A DNA stretch of 13,026 nucleotides from CAZQYC01 sp043746555 (GCA_043746555.1 JAYTQU010000236.1:1-13026), one strand, 5' to 3'; counted from the first letter of the stretch, positions 1 to 7,260 are shown. Notes: generated by a model not told the origin, from the letters alone. Numbers and translations: made by a program.

Positions 1-531
1 GACAACGAGATCGAGTTGCGACGTCGTGAGCTGGGTGCGGGTCGGGTTGAGAATGTATTTACCGTCTAGGTAACCCACCTTGGCGGCTGCAATAGGACCG
101 GCAAATGGTACGCCCGACAACGCTAGCGCTGCCGATGCACCGAGCATCGCGGGAATGTCGGAGTCGATATCGGGATTGATCGATAGGACCGTGGCGACCA
201 CTTGCACTTCATTAAGAAACGACTCGGGAAACAGCGGACGAATGGGTCGATCGATCAATCGCGACGTCAACGTTTCTTTTTCGGTCGGTCGGCCTTCGCG
301 CTTAAAAAATCCACCCGGAATTCGGCCGGCTGCGTAGGTTTTTTCTTGATAGTTAACGGTCAGCGGAAAGAACGATTGACCGGGCTTGGCGTCTTTGCGC
401 GCGACGGCGGTGACTAGCACCACTGTCTCACCCATGGTGACGACGACTGCGCCGTCGGCTTGACGGGCGAGTTCGCCGGTTTCGATAGTGACGTTGTGTT
501 GGCCGTACGAAAAAGATTTTTTTACGCTCAC
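1..531 (-). CDS. pnp: Polynucleotide phosphorylase (PNPase), N-terminal part, cut by the window edge
   Basis: The first 177 codons, read leftward from a GTG start at 531-529, match the first RNase PH-like domain of PNPase. Visible landmarks are an N-terminal VTIETGELARQADGAVVV stretch, then AAGRIPGGFFKREGRPTEKE, then SRLIDRPIRPLFP. The known enzyme phosphorolytically degrades RNA 3' to 5', releasing nucleoside diphosphates, and is a core part of the RNA degradosome in many gammaproteobacteria. The start is chosen because AGGAAA lies 6 nt before the GTG and the protein begins where family members begin. The remainder (second RNase PH domain, KH and S1 domains; full length about 700 residues) lies beyond the left edge. 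The gene follows rpsO, as in E. coli, and two hairpins in the gap suggest post-transcriptional control. Confidence 0.96.
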   Translation of the reverse strand, partial: MSVKKSFSYGQHNVTIETGELARQADGAVVVTMGETVVLVTAVARKDAKPGQSFFPLTVNYQEKTYAAGRIPGGFFKREGRPTEKETLTSRLIDRPIRPLFPESFLNEVQVVATVLSINPDIDSDIPAMLGASAALALSGVPFAGPIAAAKVGYLDGKYILNPTRTQLTTSQLDLVV

Positions 532-552
532 GATATTTCCTGTTTTCCTGCG

Positions 553-580
553 GGCCGTCCGGTTATTGGAACCGGCGGCC
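553..580 (-). promoter_or_regulatory. Hairpin just upstream of the pnp ribosome-binding site
   Basis: The segment 570-580 (AACCGGCGGCC) pairs with 553-564 (GGCCGTCCGGTT) to form an 11-bp GC-rich stem with one bulged base and a 5-nt loop. It lies 21 nt before the pnp GTG, next to the AGGAAA ribosome-binding site, and no T tract follows it on the minus strand, so it is unlikely to be a terminator. In E. coli the pnp leader carries an RNase III-cleaved stem through which PNPase represses its own synthesis. A similar role here is inference from position and structure only. Confidence 0.5.
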
Positions 581-581
581 T

Positions 582-617
582 AAAAAGTTGAGTTGAAAAA
601 GTTCAAGTTGAAAAAAA
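582..617 (-). repeat. T-rich imperfect direct repeat in the pnp leader
   Basis: On the minus strand two near copies of a CAACTtgaACTTTTT-type unit lie in tandem, preceded by a run of seven T residues. The transcript here would be unstructured and U-rich, between the two pnp leader hairpins. It could be an RNA-binding landing site or simply AT-rich spacer; the sequence does not decide. Confidence 0.4.
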
Positions 618-693
618 TGTGTTAAGAGGCTTGGATACTGATGGGCCGCTAAATGGCTGTTAGCAATCCGCCGGAAATTGCTCCTGCATTTCT

Positions 694-770
694 GACTTAC
701 ATGGACGTAGGAAATGCCGGTGTTGGAAGGAACATTACACCGGCCAGCATTCCCTACATCCGTGTAGGTC
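694..770. repeat. Long imperfect inverted repeat between rpsO and pnp
   Basis: The left arm (694-723) and right arm (737-770) are inverted copies over about 30 bp, differing by four transitions and a 4-nt insertion in the right arm, with a 13-nt loop (724-736). As RNA on either strand, two of the four differences become G-U pairs, so about 28 of 30 positions can pair. Each arm also contains a smaller palindrome-like core, for example CTACATCCGTGTAG at 754-767. It begins directly after the T tract of the rpsO terminator. It could be an RNase III target in the rpsO-pnp read-through transcript, or a dispersed palindromic (REP/MITE-like) element; one copy in a window cannot separate these. Confidence 0.75.
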
Positions 771-800
771 AAAAAAATCGGGCGGAAGATCCGCCCGATT
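771..800 (-). terminator. Intrinsic terminator after rpsO
   Basis: On the minus strand AATCGGGCGG (800-791) pairs perfectly with CCGCCCGATT (785-776) across a 5-nt loop, and seven T residues (777-771) follow. It starts 8 nt after the rpsO stop codon. In E. coli the equivalent terminator is leaky and lets part of the transcription continue into pnp; the same is possible here because pnp lies in the same orientation and I see no convincing promoter of its own. Confidence 0.93.
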
Positions 801-808
801 GATGTTCA

Positions 809-1078
809 TTAACGACGCAACCCTAAGCGGCCGACGATGTCGGTATAGCGTTGGGGTGCTTTGTCTTTCAGATAGTCGAGTAATTTACGGCGCTGATTCA
901 CCATTTTGAGTAAGCCACGACGCGATGCATGATCGGCCTTGTTGGTTTCGAAGTGCCCGCCTAAACCCGTAATGCGCGCCGACAGCAGCGCAATTTGCAC
1001 TTCCGGCGACCCGGTGTCGTTGCCACCGCGTCGATATTGACTGACGATTTCGCTCTTTTGTTCGCTCGACATTGACAT
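809..1078 (-). CDS. rpsO: 30S ribosomal protein S15
   Basis: The 89-residue protein is the usual S15 length. It carries the family hallmarks NDTGSPEVQIALLSARI, GHFETNKADHASRRGLL and RRKLLDYLKDKAPQRY, ending in RLGLRR. S15 is a primary 16S rRNA-binding protein that organises the platform of the small subunit. The first of two in-frame ATGs (1078 rather than 1072) is preferred because GAGGA lies 9 nt upstream and the product then aligns from its first residue with E. coli S15. The gene has its own promoter (1127-1156) and terminator (771-800), so it can be expressed apart from the upstream truB. A folded leader suggests feedback by S15. Confidence 0.98.
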   Translation of the reverse strand: MSMSSEQKSEIVSQYRRGGNDTGSPEVQIALLSARITGLGGHFETNKADHASRRGLLKMVNQRRKLLDYLKDKAPQRYTDIVGRLGLRR

Positions 1079-1080
1079 CT

Positions 1081-1108
1081 GGCTCTATCCTCGAAACTGT
1101 TCGCAGCC
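1081..1108 (-). promoter_or_regulatory. Short folded leader of rpsO, possible S15 autoregulatory site
   Basis: The predicted leader is only about 42 nt. On the minus strand GGCT (1108-1105) can pair with AGCC (1084-1081), enclosing a second helix CGAA (1103-1100) with TTCG (1095-1092), and the GAGGA ribosome-binding site lies in the unpaired strand between the helices. S15 is known to repress its own mRNA in several bacteria through unrelated small leader structures. Extending that to this fold is inference; the helices are short. Confidence 0.35.
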
Positions 1109-1126
1109 TTAAAAAATGAGGCGCGC

Positions 1127-1156
1127 ATTCTACGCGCGGCGTGGGCCGTATCTCAA
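1127..1156 (-). promoter_or_regulatory. Sigma-70 promoter of rpsO
   Basis: On the minus strand TTGAGA (1156-1151) and TAGAAT (1132-1127) are separated by 18 nt, with a GC-rich GCGCGCC discriminator after the -10. Transcription would start near 1120, about 42 nt before the rpsO ATG. The GC-rich discriminator resembles stringently controlled promoters of ribosomal genes. The 14-nt core GCGTAGAATGCGCG is also present in the rimP operon promoter. Confidence 0.8.
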
Positions 1157-1203
1157 GCTAAATCATGAGGAATCACGGGTTTAGTACTGAGTCGACACCC
1201 GAC

Positions 1204-2154
1204 TCACGATGACTGAGTCACCATCAGCCGTCGCGGTTGAATCGTTCGCTCAGCGCCCAACTCGCCTACCAGCTCGCTAACCTCACCAAGACCCAGAAAT
1301 CGACGTTGGACGCCGTACATCCGCACCCACGAAGTCACCCCGTCCTCGATTGAAGTCACGACGCATTGACCGCGAAGCAGCGCCTGCTCGCCCTGGAGGT
1401 CAAATTGGACTGCCGGCAGCTGAGGTAGCGCCTCATCAGGCGCGATTAACGCTGCATCCAATTCGGCGCTGGACAACTCGCGCAGCCGATCCAACGAATA
1501 CATGGGCCGGTCGCCGAACGGGTCGACTTGCAGTCGACGCAATGCGGTGAGATGCGCAACGGTCTTCAAACGCTTTGCAATGTCCTCGGCTAGCGTGCGG
1601 ACATAGGTGCCCTTTGTGCAGCGTACTGTTAATTCCAGTTCGTCGCTGTCGAAGCGGACCAGCGCCAACGATTCGATGACAATTGGTCGCGCGAGCCGCT
1701 CCACCGTTTCGCCGCGGCGCGCCAGCGAATACAGTCGTTCGCCTTGATGTTTGAGCGCCGAATACATCGGTGGAACTTGCTGTTGCTCGCCGAGACTGGC
1801 CCGCAATACCGTTTGGATCTGATCTGCCGTCAGCTTTGCAACCGTCTGCCGCTCGATGACCACTCCTTCCGCGTCGGCCGTGTCGGTACGCTCGCCCAGG
1901 CGAGCGGTGAATTGGTAAGTTTTGCGCGCGTCCAATAGGAAGGCGCAAATTTTAGTCGCTTGTCCAAAACACACCGGCAACATGCCGGATGCCAAGGGAT
2001 CGAGACTGCCGGCGTGTCCGGCCTTAATGGCGCGAAAGAGCACCCGCGCTTGCTGAAGCGCGGCATTCGACGATAGTCCGAGCGGTTTATCGAGCAATAA
2101 GATGCCGTTAACGTCGCGATCGAATCGGCGCGGTTTGACGGCCGGCGAGGACAT
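1204..2154 (-). CDS. truB: tRNA pseudouridine(55) synthase TruB
   Basis: The 316-residue protein has the typical TruB length and order: a short N-terminal tail, GILLLDKPLGLSSN (residues 17-30), then the catalytic motif AGHAGSLDPLASGMLP, in which Asp52 is the expected nucleophile, and KGTYVRTLAEDIAK around 185-198. A TruB C-terminal PUA-like segment spans roughly 245-316. The enzyme isomerises U55 in the T loop of elongator tRNAs and acts in the cytoplasm. The ATG at 2154 lies 18 nt after the rbfA stop; no clear Shine-Dalgarno is visible, so coupled reading from rbfA is likely. It is the last gene before the rpsO promoter, and no terminator separates it from rpsO. Confidence 0.97.
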   Translation of the reverse strand: MSSPAVKPRRFDRDVNGILLLDKPLGLSSNAALQQARVLFRAIKAGHAGSLDPLASGMLPVCFGQATKICAFLLDARKTYQFTARLGERTDTADAEGVVIERQTVAKLTADQIQTVLRASLGEQQQVPPMYSALKHQGERLYSLARRGETVERLARPIVIESLALVRFDSDELELTVRCTKGTYVRTLAEDIAKRLKTVAHLTALRRLQVDPFGDRPMYSLDRLRELSSAELDAALIAPDEALPQLPAVQFDLQGEQALLRGQCVVTSIEDGVTSWVRMYGVQRRFLGLGEVSELVGELGAERTIQPRRLMVTQSS

Positions 2155-2172
2155 TGGGATTTTACTGTGGGG

Positions 2173-2580
2173 TTACTGTTTGGATTCGTCGGGATCGTCG
2201 ACGTGCTTAACGGTGTCTTGTTGCACGGCGTCGCGAATCATCGCGCTCATGCGCGCGCCTTCGTCGATCAATGTATCGGCTTCGAAATGAATTTCCGGCG
2301 CATGGCGTAAACCGAGCGTTCGACCCAACCGACCGCGCAGTTCTTTTGCGGCGTTATCGAGAATTTCTTGCGTGAGCGCCGGATCGCTGTCCTGCTTACC
2401 GATTTGACCGCCGAGAACGGAGTAAAACACTTTGGCGTGCGATAAATCCTGCGACACGCGCACTTCGGTCAGCGTGATAGGAGCGAGGCGTGGATCGCGA
2501 ACGTCGCGTCGCAACAGCTCAGAGAGCGTCCGCTGAATCTGATCGCCGACGCGACGACTACGTGGGTACGACTTATTCAC
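2173..2580 (-). CDS. rbfA: 30S ribosome-binding factor RbfA
   Basis: Starting at GTG 2580-2578 gives 135 residues, close to the E. coli length of 133. The sequence fits the small single KH-like RbfA fold, with RRVGDQIQRTLSELLRRDVRDPRL near the N terminus, the VRVSQDLSHAKVFYSVLG strand-helix region at residues 40-57, and LRHAPEIHFEADTLIDEGARM near 91-111. RbfA helps mature the 5' end of 16S rRNA and is needed for cold growth in E. coli. A longer open frame reaches 2667, but it runs inside infB and lacks family similarity there. The GTG shares bases with the infB TGA in a 4-nt GTGA overlap, which implies translational coupling. An acidic tail (DDPDESKQ) ends the protein. Confidence 0.95.
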   Translation of the reverse strand: MNKSYPRSRRVGDQIQRTLSELLRRDVRDPRLAPITLTEVRVSQDLSHAKVFYSVLGGQIGKQDSDPALTQEILDNAAKELRGRLGRTLGLRHAPEIHFEADTLIDEGARMSAMIRDAVQQDTVKHVDDPDESKQ

Positions 2581-5105
2581 ATTGTTCGCGCCACTTCGAC
2601 GCGCGAATAGCACTCGATTTGATCGCCAACCTGCACATCGTTGTAGTTCTTCACGCCGATACCGCATTCGGTGCCGGCACGCACTTCGTTCACATCGTCT
2701 TTGAAGCGACGCAACGATTCAAGACCGCCTTCGAAGATCACCACGTTGTCGCGCAACACGCGGATCGGGTTATTACGCCGCACGAAACCATCGGCAACGA
2801 TGCAGCCCGCCACGGTGCCGAATTTGCTGGAGCGGAAAACATCGCGCACTTCGGCCAAACCAACGATGGTTTCTTTGACTTCCGGCGCGAGCATGCCAAA
2901 GAGCACTTGGCGAATGTCGTCGATCGCTTCGTAGATAATGCTGTAGTAGCGAACTTCGATGCCGAGTTCCTTCATTGCATTGCGTGCGGAAGCATCTGCG
3001 CGCACGTTGAAACCGATGATGCGTCCGTTCGACGCGGCAGCCAGCGTCACATCGGACTCGGTAATGCCGCCGACGCCGCTCGCGATGACCTTAACCGCGA
3101 CTTCCTCGGTGGATAGATTTGTGAGTGCATCGCGCAACGCTTCGGCGCTACCTTGCACGTCGGCCTTGATTACTATTTGCACGGTTGCCGTCTTGTTCTC
3201 GCCCATCTGCGACATCATGTCTTCGAATTTCTGCGGCGCTTGTTTCGCGAGCTTGGTATCGCGCAGTTTGCCCTGGCGATACAGCGCTACTTCGCGCGCC
3301 TTGCGTTCGCTTTCGACCACTAGCAATTCATCGCCGGCGTTCGGCGCACCAGACAGACCGAGCACCACCACCGGCAACGACGGACCGGCTTCGTCGACTT
3401 GCTTGCCCGTCTCGTCGAACAGCGCTCGTACGCGACCGAACTCTTGACCCGCAATAATCGAATCGCCCGGTTTCAATATGCCGCGTTTCACGAGAACAGT
3501 AGCGACCGCGCCGCGACCTTTTTCGATACTGGACTCAACAACCACGCCAGCGGCCATGCCGTCGCGCGGCGCGGTAAGCTCCAATACCTCGGCTTGCAAC
3601 AAGATACTATCGAGCAATTGATCGACGCCCACGCCGCTCTTCGCCGACACGCCAACAAACATCGTGTCGCCGCCCCAATCGTCGGGCACCACGTTTTGTT
3701 GCACTAGATCTTTTTTCACTCGTTCGATATCGGCGTCAGGTTTGTCGATCTTGGTGATGGCCACCACGATCGGCACTTCGGCCGCACGCGCGTGTTGAAT
3801 CGCTTCGATCGTCTGCGGCATCACGCTGTCGTCCGCCGCAACCACCAGTACGACGATGTCGGTGACTTGCGCGCCGCGCGCGCGCATCGCGGTAAACGCG
3901 GCGTGACCGGGCGTATCCAAAAATGTTACGACGCCCTTCGGGGTTTCGACGTGATAGGCGCCGACATGTTGAGTGATGCCGCCCGCCTCGCTGGCCGCCA
4001 CTTTCGCGCGACGAATGTGGTCAAGCAGTGAAGTCTTACCATGATCGACGTGCCCCATGACGGTGACTACCGGTGGGCGCGGGAACAACTCGTGTGTTGG
4101 ACGTTCGCCGATCAATTGATCTTCGACTGCACTTTCTTTGGTGGGGACCGCGGTATGACCAAGCTCTTCGACCACGAGCGTGGCGGTATCTTGATCGATG
4201 GGCTGGTTGATGGTCGCCATCACGCCCATGTTCATCATGACTTTGATGACTTCGTTGGCCTTCACTGCCATTCGCTGCGCGAGTTCACCAACGGTAATCG
4301 TTTCCGGAATCTGCACATCGTATTTTACAGGTGCCGCGGGTTTCTCGAAACCGTGCGAAGGGGCGACCGCAACCTGCACGGGACGACGCGCCTTGGTTTG
4401 CGCTTGCTGCTTCTTCTTTTTGAAGCGTGCGCTGGCATCGCTGGAAACATGCAGTTCCGTGCGTTGAAAGCGACCTGTTGCGTTCGCTTCACGCGCGGTG
4501 CGATCGGCTTCGTCTTTCTTACGCTGCGCGGCTTCGCCTTCCGTGCGCACACGCGATTCGGCTTGCGCCTGCGCCTCGGCTTGCGCCAATGCTTTCTGAC
4601 GCTCTTCTTCCGCGGCACGCGCACGCGCTGCTTGCTCTTCTTCTTGACGACGCGCTTCCGCTGCTTGGCGTTCGCGATCTTGCCGTTCGACGGCTTCGCG
4701 TTCCGCCGCGTCTTGCGTATCCTGTTCGCGCGTCTCTACGACGTGTTGCTGTTGTTCTTGTTCGTCTTGTTGTTCGCGCGCCTGTTGCTCCAGCACGCTG
4801 CGATTCAAATAAGTCTTTTTAGTTCGAACCTCGACGTTGACCGTGCGAGCGCGCCCTTGCGCCGTGGCGACTTTGATCTCCCCTTGGGATTTACGTTTCA
4901 GCGTAATTTTGCGCGGCGAACTGCCGGTCACTTCATCGCGGCCGTGTGTGCGACGCAGAAACGTCAGCAACTCCATTTTAGCTTCGTCGCTAATCGTAGC
5001 GTCGGAGCCGCCGACTTTAATGCCGGCCTCGTCGAGCTGCGTAAGCAGTCGATCGACGGGCACTTTCAGCACGTCGGCGAACTGAGCGACTGTTACGTCT
5101 GCCAT
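2577..5105 (-). CDS. infB: Translation initiation factor IF-2
   Basis: The 842-residue protein shows the full gammaproteobacterial IF2 layout. An N-terminal IF2_N fold covers about residues 1-52, and a Glu/Gln/Arg/Ala-rich, probably helical linker about 100-205. A second IF2_N copy (TITVGELAQRMAVKANEVIK) begins near 269, and the GTPase domain near 345, followed by the beta-barrel and the fMet-tRNA-binding C-terminal domains. GTPase motifs are GHVDHGKT (351-358), GGIT (375-378), DTPGH (397-401) and SAK (487-489). The G4 motif is TKID (451-454) rather than NKID. IF2 delivers initiator tRNA to the 30S subunit and drives subunit joining. The ATG at 5105 is preceded by AGGAGACGGAG, 29 nt after nusA ends. 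E. coli uses internal starts to make short IF2 forms; I did not establish one here. Confidence 0.98.
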   Translation of the reverse strand: MADVTVAQFADVLKVPVDRLLTQLDEAGIKVGGSDATISDEAKMELLTFLRRTHGRDEVTGSSPRKITLKRKSQGEIKVATAQGRARTVNVEVRTKKTYLNRSVLEQQAREQQDEQEQQQHVVETREQDTQDAAEREAVERQDRERQAAEARRQEEEQAARARAAEEERQKALAQAEAQAQAESRVRTEGEAAQRKKDEADRTAREANATGRFQRTELHVSSDASARFKKKKQQAQTKARRPVQVAVAPSHGFEKPAAPVKYDVQIPETITVGELAQRMAVKANEVIKVMMNMGVMATINQPIDQDTATLVVEELGHTAVPTKESAVEDQLIGERPTHELFPRPPVVTVMGHVDHGKTSLLDHIRRAKVAASEAGGITQHVGAYHVETPKGVVTFLDTPGHAAFTAMRARGAQVTDIVVLVVAADDSVMPQTIEAIQHARAAEVPIVVAITKIDKPDADIERVKKDLVQQNVVPDDWGGDTMFVGVSAKSGVGVDQLLDSILLQAEVLELTAPRDGMAAGVVVESSIEKGRGAVATVLVKRGILKPGDSIIAGQEFGRVRALFDETGKQVDEAGPSLPVVVLGLSGAPNAGDELLVVESERKAREVALYRQGKLRDTKLAKQAPQKFEDMMSQMGENKTATVQIVIKADVQGSAEALRDALTNLSTEEVAVKVIASGVGGITESDVTLAAASNGRIIGFNVRADASARNAMKELGIEVRYYSIIYEAIDDIRQVLFGMLAPEVKETIVGLAEVRDVFRSSKFGTVAGCIVADGFVRRNNPIRVLRDNVVIFEGGLESLRRFKDDVNEVRAGTECGIGVKNYNDVQVGDQIECYSRVEVARTM

Positions 5106-5134
5106 TATTATCTCCGTCTCCTAGATGAAGCCGC

Positions 5135-6640
5135 TCAGGCCTGCGACTCTTCTTGTTCGAACCAATGTTTGCGCGCTGCCATGATGAGCGCGCCCGCGCG
5201 AGTTGCGTCGACGCCATCGATCTCGGTGAGATCGTCGACGGCTTGCTCCGCCAAATCCTCGCGCGTGACGATTCCGCGGCCGGCCAACACGAGCGCCAGT
5301 TGGTCGTCCATACCTTCGACTGTCAACAAATCTTCGGCAGGCTCTGCGTCGGTCGCCTGTTCTTCAGTCGCGATCGCCTGAGTCAGCAATACGTCGCGCG
5401 CGCGATTGCGCAGTTCTTTGACGATGTCTTCATCGAATTCTTCGATCGAAGCCAATTCGCCTGCGGGCACATAGGCGATTTCTTCTACTGTCGAAAAGCC
5501 GGCCTGAACCAGAATGGCGGCAACTTCTTCATCGACGTCCAACTGCGCCTTAAATGCTTGCACGAGATCGGCCGATTCGCTTTCGCTCTTTTTCTCGGCG
5601 GCCTGCTCGGTCATGACATTGAGGTCCCAACCGGTGAGCTCGCTGGCCAAACGAATGTTTTGTCCACCGCGGCCGATTGCTTGCGATAGTTTTTCTTCGG
5701 TGACCGCGATGTCCATCGAATGCGCATCTTCGTCGACCACGATCGACACGACTTCGGCCGGCGCCATCGCGTTAATCACGAACTGTGCGGGATTTTCATC
5801 GAAGGGGATGATGTCAACGCGTTCGCCGGCAATTTCATTCGACACGGCTTGCACGCGCGAGCCGCGCATGCCGACGCACGCGCCGACGGGATCGATTCGC
5901 GAGTCGTTGCTCTTCACGGAAATTTTTGCGCGCACGCCCGCATCGCGTGCCGCGCCGAGAATCTGAATAAGTCCTTGACCTACTTCCGGCACTTCGAGTT
6001 TGAACAACTCGATCAAGAATTCCGGCGCAGTACGCGAAAGAAACAGTTGCGGGCCGCGCTGTTCGGAGCGCACCTCTTTAAGGAACGCCTTGACGCGATC
6101 TTGAGCGCGAATCGGCTCGCGCGGAATCATTTGGTCGCGTGCGATAAAGCCCTCGGCATTGCCGCCCAAATCGACGAACACGCCGTTACGGTCGACGCGT
6201 TTGACGATGCCCGACACCAGCGTGCCGACGCGGCTTTGATATTCCTCGACAACTTGTTGACGCTCGGCTTCACGCACCTTTTGCACGATGACTTGCTTGG
6301 CGGTCTGCGCGGCGATGCGTCCGAACGCGACCGACTCCATCGGCACTTCGACGAAGCCACCCACTTCAGCATCCTTAGACACGTCGATGGCGTCGTCGTA
6401 GCGCAATTCGCAATCGGGATTTTCAAGTTCGGTGGAATCGTCGGCGAACACTTTCCAGCGACGAAACGTATCGTAGTCGCCGGTCTTGCGATTGATAGCG
6501 ACGCGCGCGTCGAGTCCATCGCCATGACGCTTGCGCGTGGCGGACGCCAGCGCCGCTTCGAGCGCTTCGAAGATGATTTCCTTGTTGACGCCCTTCTCGT
6601 TGGAGACTGCGTCCACCACCATCAAAATTTCTTTGTTCAT
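5135..6640 (-). CDS. nusA: Transcription termination/antitermination factor NusA
   Basis: The 501-residue product matches long gammaproteobacterial NusA. It has an RNA polymerase-binding N-terminal domain (about 1-125), an S1 domain (about 135-200, with GTLVSGIVKRVDRNGVFVDLG) and two KH domains with GMRGSR near 257 and GRGGQN near 323. Two acidic repeats follow (about 355-420 and 435-495). NusA binds the RNA exit channel of polymerase, stimulates pausing and hairpin-dependent termination, and joins antitermination complexes. The ATG at 6640 is preferred over one six codons upstream because GGAG lies 8 nt before it and the protein then starts MNKEIL, as in relatives. It follows rimP by 48 nt. 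The hairpins in the operon leader are plausible sites for NusA feedback. Confidence 0.98.
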   Translation of the reverse strand: MNKEILMVVDAVSNEKGVNKEIIFEALEAALASATRKRHGDGLDARVAINRKTGDYDTFRRWKVFADDSTELENPDCELRYDDAIDVSKDAEVGGFVEVPMESVAFGRIAAQTAKQVIVQKVREAERQQVVEEYQSRVGTLVSGIVKRVDRNGVFVDLGGNAEGFIARDQMIPREPIRAQDRVKAFLKEVRSEQRGPQLFLSRTAPEFLIELFKLEVPEVGQGLIQILGAARDAGVRAKISVKSNDSRIDPVGACVGMRGSRVQAVSNEIAGERVDIIPFDENPAQFVINAMAPAEVVSIVVDEDAHSMDIAVTEEKLSQAIGRGGQNIRLASELTGWDLNVMTEQAAEKKSESESADLVQAFKAQLDVDEEVAAILVQAGFSTVEEIAYVPAGELASIEEFDEDIVKELRNRARDVLLTQAIATEEQATDAEPAEDLLTVEGMDDQLALVLAGRGIVTREDLAEQAVDDLTEIDGVDATRAGALIMAARKHWFEQEESQA

Positions 6641-6688
6641 CGTCGCCACTCCATCCAACCGCTCAACTAGCTAACTATTTCATTCCAA

Positions 6689-7168
6689 TTATTCGGAAAT
6701 CACTCGCGCCCTGTGTACTGCCGACAGCGGAATCACTACTCGATCATCCGCTCCCTCGCCCACTCGCAATTCAATGTCGGCGTCGCTCACCTTCGACACG
6801 CGCCCGGTATATCGCTTGCGCCCCTCGATCGGCGTCTTCGTCTCGACGCGCACGACCGCATTTACAAAGCGCGCGAAGTGCTCACGAGTTCTCAGCACTC
6901 GATCGAGTCCCGGCGACGACACTTCTAAGGTGTACTGTCCCGGCACCGGATCGTCGGTCTCAAGGACTGCGCTCACCGCGTGACTCACTCGCGCGCAATC
7001 GTCCACCGTAATGCCTTCCGGACGATCGATATAAATCCTGAGCAGTCCGCCACCGGCGCGCGAACTAAATTCCAACTCCCAAAGTTCGACGCCCGTAGCG
7101 CGCACCACTGGCGCAAGCAATGTCGTCAACTGATCGCGCAATCTGTTCAGAGGGAGCCTCAATACCAA
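6689..7168 (-). CDS. rimP: Ribosome maturation factor RimP
   Basis: The 159 residues align along RimP: an N-terminal helix ending LAPVVRATGVELWELEF, then LLRIYIDRPEGITVDDCARV (residues 42-61) and the signature QYTLEVSSPGLDR (78-90). A C-terminal SH3-like barrel covers about 92-159. RimP binds the free 30S subunit and aids its late assembly. The start is uncertain. The frame opens only after a TGA at 7177-7175, and no ATG or GTG lies near the expected N terminus; the candidates are TTG codons at 7168, 7162 and 7141. None has a strong ribosome-binding site, although GAGG lies 15 nt before the third. The start region also lies next to short repeats that could fold (7171-7226), so translation may be poor or regulated. 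Confidence 0.93.
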   Translation of the reverse strand: MVLRLPLNRLRDQLTTLLAPVVRATGVELWELEFSSRAGGGLLRIYIDRPEGITVDDCARVSHAVSAVLETDDPVPGQYTLEVSSPGLDRVLRTREHFARFVNAVVRVETKTPIEGRKRYTGRVSKVSDADIELRVGEGADDRVVIPLSAVHRARVISE

Positions 7169-7170
7169 CG

Positions 7171-7226
7171 CCGGTCAATACCGGTTAAACCGGTCAATGT
7201 CGAATCGAAAGTCGAATCGCAAGTCG
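7171..7226 (-). repeat. Repeat-rich stretch immediately before rimP
   Basis: Two kinds of short repeat adjoin. AATGTCGAATCG (7196-7207) and AAAGTCGAATCG (7208-7219) are tandem 12-nt units followed by a partial third (CAAGTCG). CCGGTCAAT occurs at 7171-7179 and again at 7190-7198, around the near-palindrome ACCGGTTAAACCGGT (7180-7194). The palindrome would form a hairpin 11 nt before the first possible rimP start. These could be an operator, a translational control hairpin, or slippage-generated spacer. Confidence 0.6.
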
Positions 7227-7232
7227 TCCGCT

Positions 7233-7260
7233 AAAACGAAAAATGGGCCCGAGGCCCATT
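7233..7260 (-). terminator. Intrinsic terminator-like hairpin in the rimP leader (promoter-distal)
   Basis: On the minus strand AATGGGCC (7260-7253) pairs with GGCCCATT (7249-7242) over a 3-nt loop. TTTTT (7243-7239), then CG, then TTTT follow, so it has the form of a strong intrinsic terminator. It lies 65 nt before the first possible rimP start and downstream of the operon promoter, which makes it a leader terminator or attenuator rather than the end of a coding gene. Confidence 0.82.

Noticed and set aside
563..772. Small minus-strand open frame between rpsO and pnp
   Set aside because: It runs through both arms of the inverted repeat and the U-rich region, has no ribosome-binding site and no similarity.
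2581..2667. Upstream extension of rbfA
   Set aside because: It lies wholly within infB, and the added residues are unlike the family; GTG at 2580 gives the usual length.
4041..5381. Long plus-strand open frame of 446 codons opposite infB and nusA
   Set aside because: It mirrors the infB coding strand and spans the infB-nusA boundary, with a composition that reflects antisense reading of charged low-complexity sequence. No family resemblance or ribosome-binding site supports it.
5720..6670. Plus-strand open frame of 316 codons opposite nusA
   Set aside because: It is antisense to a well-supported gene and shows no recognisable domain; high GC lengthens antisense frames.
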